The notes beneath the pieces are model-generated. The model made no database searches. It saw nothing but the letters and a program-made list of their open reading frames with translations, and was not told the DNA's origin. This document shows, piece by piece, positions 61,551-64,000 of a stretch of 64,000 nt of DNA. How positions within the stretch are numbered: position 1 is the stretch's first letter; each line of letters opens with the position of its first letter. The stretch covers positions 20,752 to 84,751 of the forward strand of contig CAOKVX010000010.1 in assembly GCA_948472945.1 (NCBI GenBank). Reading direction: 5' to 3'. A program made the translations under genes and the position numbers. Origin of the DNA: an uncultured Clostridia bacterium (lineage in GTDB: Bacteria > Bacillota > Clostridia > Lachnospirales > Lachnospiraceae).

Positions 61551-62273
61551 ATTTAATAATTTCCTCCTTAATCAAATATTTTTCCGTCCTCCTATTGCAA
61601 AATAAGTAAACAATATATCTCATACCCTTCTCAAATTTAAATATTATGCCTCCTTTCTTGTCAAATATTGATTTTTGTTTATGCATATTTTACAATAAGC
61701 TTGTTCGGTTTTATCATTATATTAAAAAATTTAATATATTTCAATATACTTTTTCCTTAATTTTATATAATTTGGATATATATTTTATTGTAATATAAAT
61801 ATGAGTATACATACCGCAACCTGATTTTTTTAATCCGGTCTAAACGCAGGTCTTACATCTACTTATAACATAAAAAAGGGAGCAAACCAGAAAAACACAA
61901 ATGACATGCACCTTTTATATTGATGGTATTTTATTTATATATTGTATGAATACATTCCGTTTATTCCAAACTGTCTCAAAATATATATCGCCTGTTTTTC
62001 ATATTCCATATGTATCATCTCCAATGTATTATTAATCTATATACTTTAATGTTAAGATATATTGATAGAAATGACAAACTATTTATTTCGACATATATTG
62101 ACAGAGTCTTACCACATCATTTTTTAAAGATTACCTTTTATAGATTCTAACGACTTATCCCGATAAATAGTTTTTAACCGCAAAAACAAAACAGATATAA
62201 ATTCAGGGTTCGTCGTCAACTACGCATATTTGAATTTTTACAACAGAACATAAACATGCCCGTTATACGGAAA

Positions 62274-62300
62274 AAAGTGTGTCAGATTCTGACACACTTT
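62274..62300. terminator. Terminator after PIN gene
   Basis: aaagtgtgtcagattctgacacacttt. Confidence 0.7.
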
Positions 62301-62336
62301 ATCGAAATTATAATACATATTTCCGTTTTCCATGTT

Positions 62337-62744
62337 CTATAAACATCTTAATAACTCTTCCGGAAGTATAGCAGGAGTTTCAGAGTGAATATAATCACCT
62401 GTATTTCTTGTAATTATATAATCTGCATTGACAGCACCTGCACATCTGTCCTGTAAACAATCTTCAAAATCTCGAAATTCTTTCATATTTATTGCCCGGA
62501 TTAATTCTTCATGACTGACACCAGCCACCCGCAAAAAACAACAGATATCTGACAACCACACCCTGCGTTTATCATCAGGAACTTTTCGCAGGATACACCA
62601 TAAATTAGGAATCGAATGAAATGCAATATAGCCATTCAATTCCCTGTTCGCACACCTTGTAATTACTTCGGATGCCGCTTGATAAAATGGTTCTCTCGTC
62701 AATAAAAAATCAATAATCACATTTGTATCAATCAAGACTACCAT
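62337..62744 (-). CDS. PIN-domain toxin
   Basis: VVLIDTNVIIDFLLTREPFYQAA, FEDCLQDRCAGAVNADYIITRNTGDY. Confidence 0.88.
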   Translation of the reverse strand: MVVLIDTNVIIDFLLTREPFYQAASEVITRCANRELNGYIAFHSIPNLWCILRKVPDDKRRVWLSDICCFLRVAGVSHEELIRAINMKEFRDFEDCLQDRCAGAVNADYIITRNTGDYIHSETPAILPEELLRCL

Positions 62745-63015
62745 AACGCTCTTTACGTGCCTCCTCTAATTCCTTATCCGGGTCAAATCCCGCAGGCAGA
62801 TAATTCCATATCTCCGTTCTCGCTTCATCCAGTCTGCGGAATGCCTGAATTCCTTCATCATTCCCTAATGTCTGAACCTTCTCTACCGTCGGTCTATTTG
62901 GCATAAGTCTTTGTATAATTTCAATTAGAAAACTGACATTATCGTCGGATAAATCATGTATCATTTCAACTGCCTGTTCCTGTAATGCAGACATGACGGA
63001 CACCACCTTTCGCAT
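62728..63015 (-). CDS. Putative antitoxin paired with PIN toxin
   Basis: MRKVVSVMSALQEQAVEMIHDLSDDNVSFLIEIIQRLMP...; 17-nt overlap with toxin; TGGAGG RBS upstream of 63015. Confidence 0.75.
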   Translation of the reverse strand: MRKVVSVMSALQEQAVEMIHDLSDDNVSFLIEIIQRLMPNRPTVEKVQTLGNDEGIQAFRRLDEARTEIWNYLPAGFDPDKELEEARKERYGSLD

Positions 63016-63173
63016 CTTATTCCTCCATAGAATAGCATAACACATATCAATTTTCATCCCCAACACCGGCGCTTTCTCCGAATCTGTCCATACCGGAAAG
63101 TATGCTCCTGTATCAAAGAGTGCGGGCAAACATTCTATAACACCGCTACAGTTCTCTGTTTTTCGGACTCTAA

Positions 63174-63338
63174 TTATACCCTGTCTATTTCATCCCATGC
63201 CTCGTCAATCGTCTGAACCTTTCCAGTTTCCATATCATCAATAGTTTCATCAAGTTTGCCTAACAAGATATTCATAGAATCATTGATTATATAAGTAGGC
63301 TCTGCTGTTTTCACAACTTCTGTTAATGCCATATTCAT
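63174..63338 (-). CDS. 54-aa small protein, possibly antitoxin-like
   Basis: MNMALTEVVKTAEPTYIINDSMNILLGKLDETIDDMETGKVQTIDEAWDEIDRV*; not in ORF track. Confidence 0.5.
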   Translation of the reverse strand: MNMALTEVVKTAEPTYIINDSMNILLGKLDETIDDMETGKVQTIDEAWDEIDRV

Positions 63339-64000
63339 CACCCTTGCTAAAATTGTGATATTATTATATTATCATAATCCGAAAGAAATATCCATTCTTC
63401 TTTATTAATCAATTTTATTTCGTCAAAAAATATCTGCGAGTTTAGGAATGTGGATATAGGAATTAGAAATAGTATAGGAGCGGCCAACATTCATCCACTC
63501 CTAACAATTTCTTATATCATGCATTTACAACATTTTTAGAACTTTCCTGCCTCTACCGCTTCCTGTACGGCCTATGAGTTTATATCCCTTTTTCTTTTTC
63601 ATGGAGCGATATATTATGTAACCGTTTGTATTCTCAATTTTAACCTTAACTGTTCTTTTATTATTCTGAAATTTCAATTTTTTAATTGAAGCTTTCCTAA
63701 TATAAGCCCTCTGTAAAGAAAATTCTTTATAATCATTTCCAAGTTCTGAACCATCCTGGTTATTATGTGTGTTTCCGGCAATGTATATATTTTTTTTATA
63801 AATAATTAATGTGAGTGAATATATAAATATAATGAAAACAAATGAAGATTGGGATTTCACAAAATCTAAGGGATTTAATAACTGTTATATTTTGTTATCG
63901 TGAATTGCTCTAACTACCGAAAACACTAAATTTGTATAAGGTGAGCTTTCCCTTATGTTATTTCCTCTCCCCTGCTGTTATTAACCCTAATAAGGGAAAA

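Noticed and set aside
61840-61920. Possible c-di-GMP riboswitch (gggagcaaacc)
   Set aside because: Only a short motif match; no conserved second half (GGGACGCAAAGC) or P1/P2 pairing found.
63525-63860. 111-aa ORF with basic C-terminus (YIIYRSMKKKKGYKLIGRTGSGRGRK)
   Set aside because: Resembles a fibronectin-III-type C-terminal tail fragment but has no convincing start or RBS; insufficient support.
1-64000. tRNA or rRNA genes
   Set aside because: None recognised by eye; a tRNAscan-SE/Infernal run would be decisive.

Overview
The window is a 64 kb chromosomal segment from a low-GC, motile, spore-forming anaerobe. It is most consistent with Clostridia/Lachnospiraceae, judged from gene content only; genus not determined. 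Most genes are on the minus strand up to about 46 kb. Core content: partial UDP-galactopyranose mutase, fructose-bisphosphate aldolase, PPi-dependent PFK, a hybrid sensor kinase, PBP + FtsW/RodA, U32 peptidase, zapA, ruvBA, cardiolipin synthase, rpmF, DegV, a FapA/DUF342 protein, an HD-GYP response regulator, three chemotaxis-type genes and an electron-bifurcating-type [FeFe]-hydrogenase operon. Accessory content: a SIR2-domain/TPR protein, two BclA-like collagen proteins around a GT2 gene, a translationally coupled ABC-transporter/beta-propeller module next to a secreted 145-aa protein, two tandem CE1-like esterases with Ig-like N-termini, a GH30 glucuronoxylanase, a Cu/Zn-SOD-like protein and a PIN toxin-antitoxin pair. 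Main observations: (1) a 37-bp near-perfect direct repeat carrying a TTGCAA-N17-TATAAT promoter flanks about 6.6 kb (32.9-39.6 kb) that holds the ABC/secreted-protein module and an IS1634-like transposase remnant, which suggests an insertion that duplicated a promoter; (2) the second collagen-like gene appears to be split from its BclA-like C-terminal domain by a single-base frameshift in an A4 run; (3) a lone SIR2-TPR protein is a candidate defence gene; (4) there are several families of short palindromic dispersed repeats. No database searches were run; all family names come from motif recognition.
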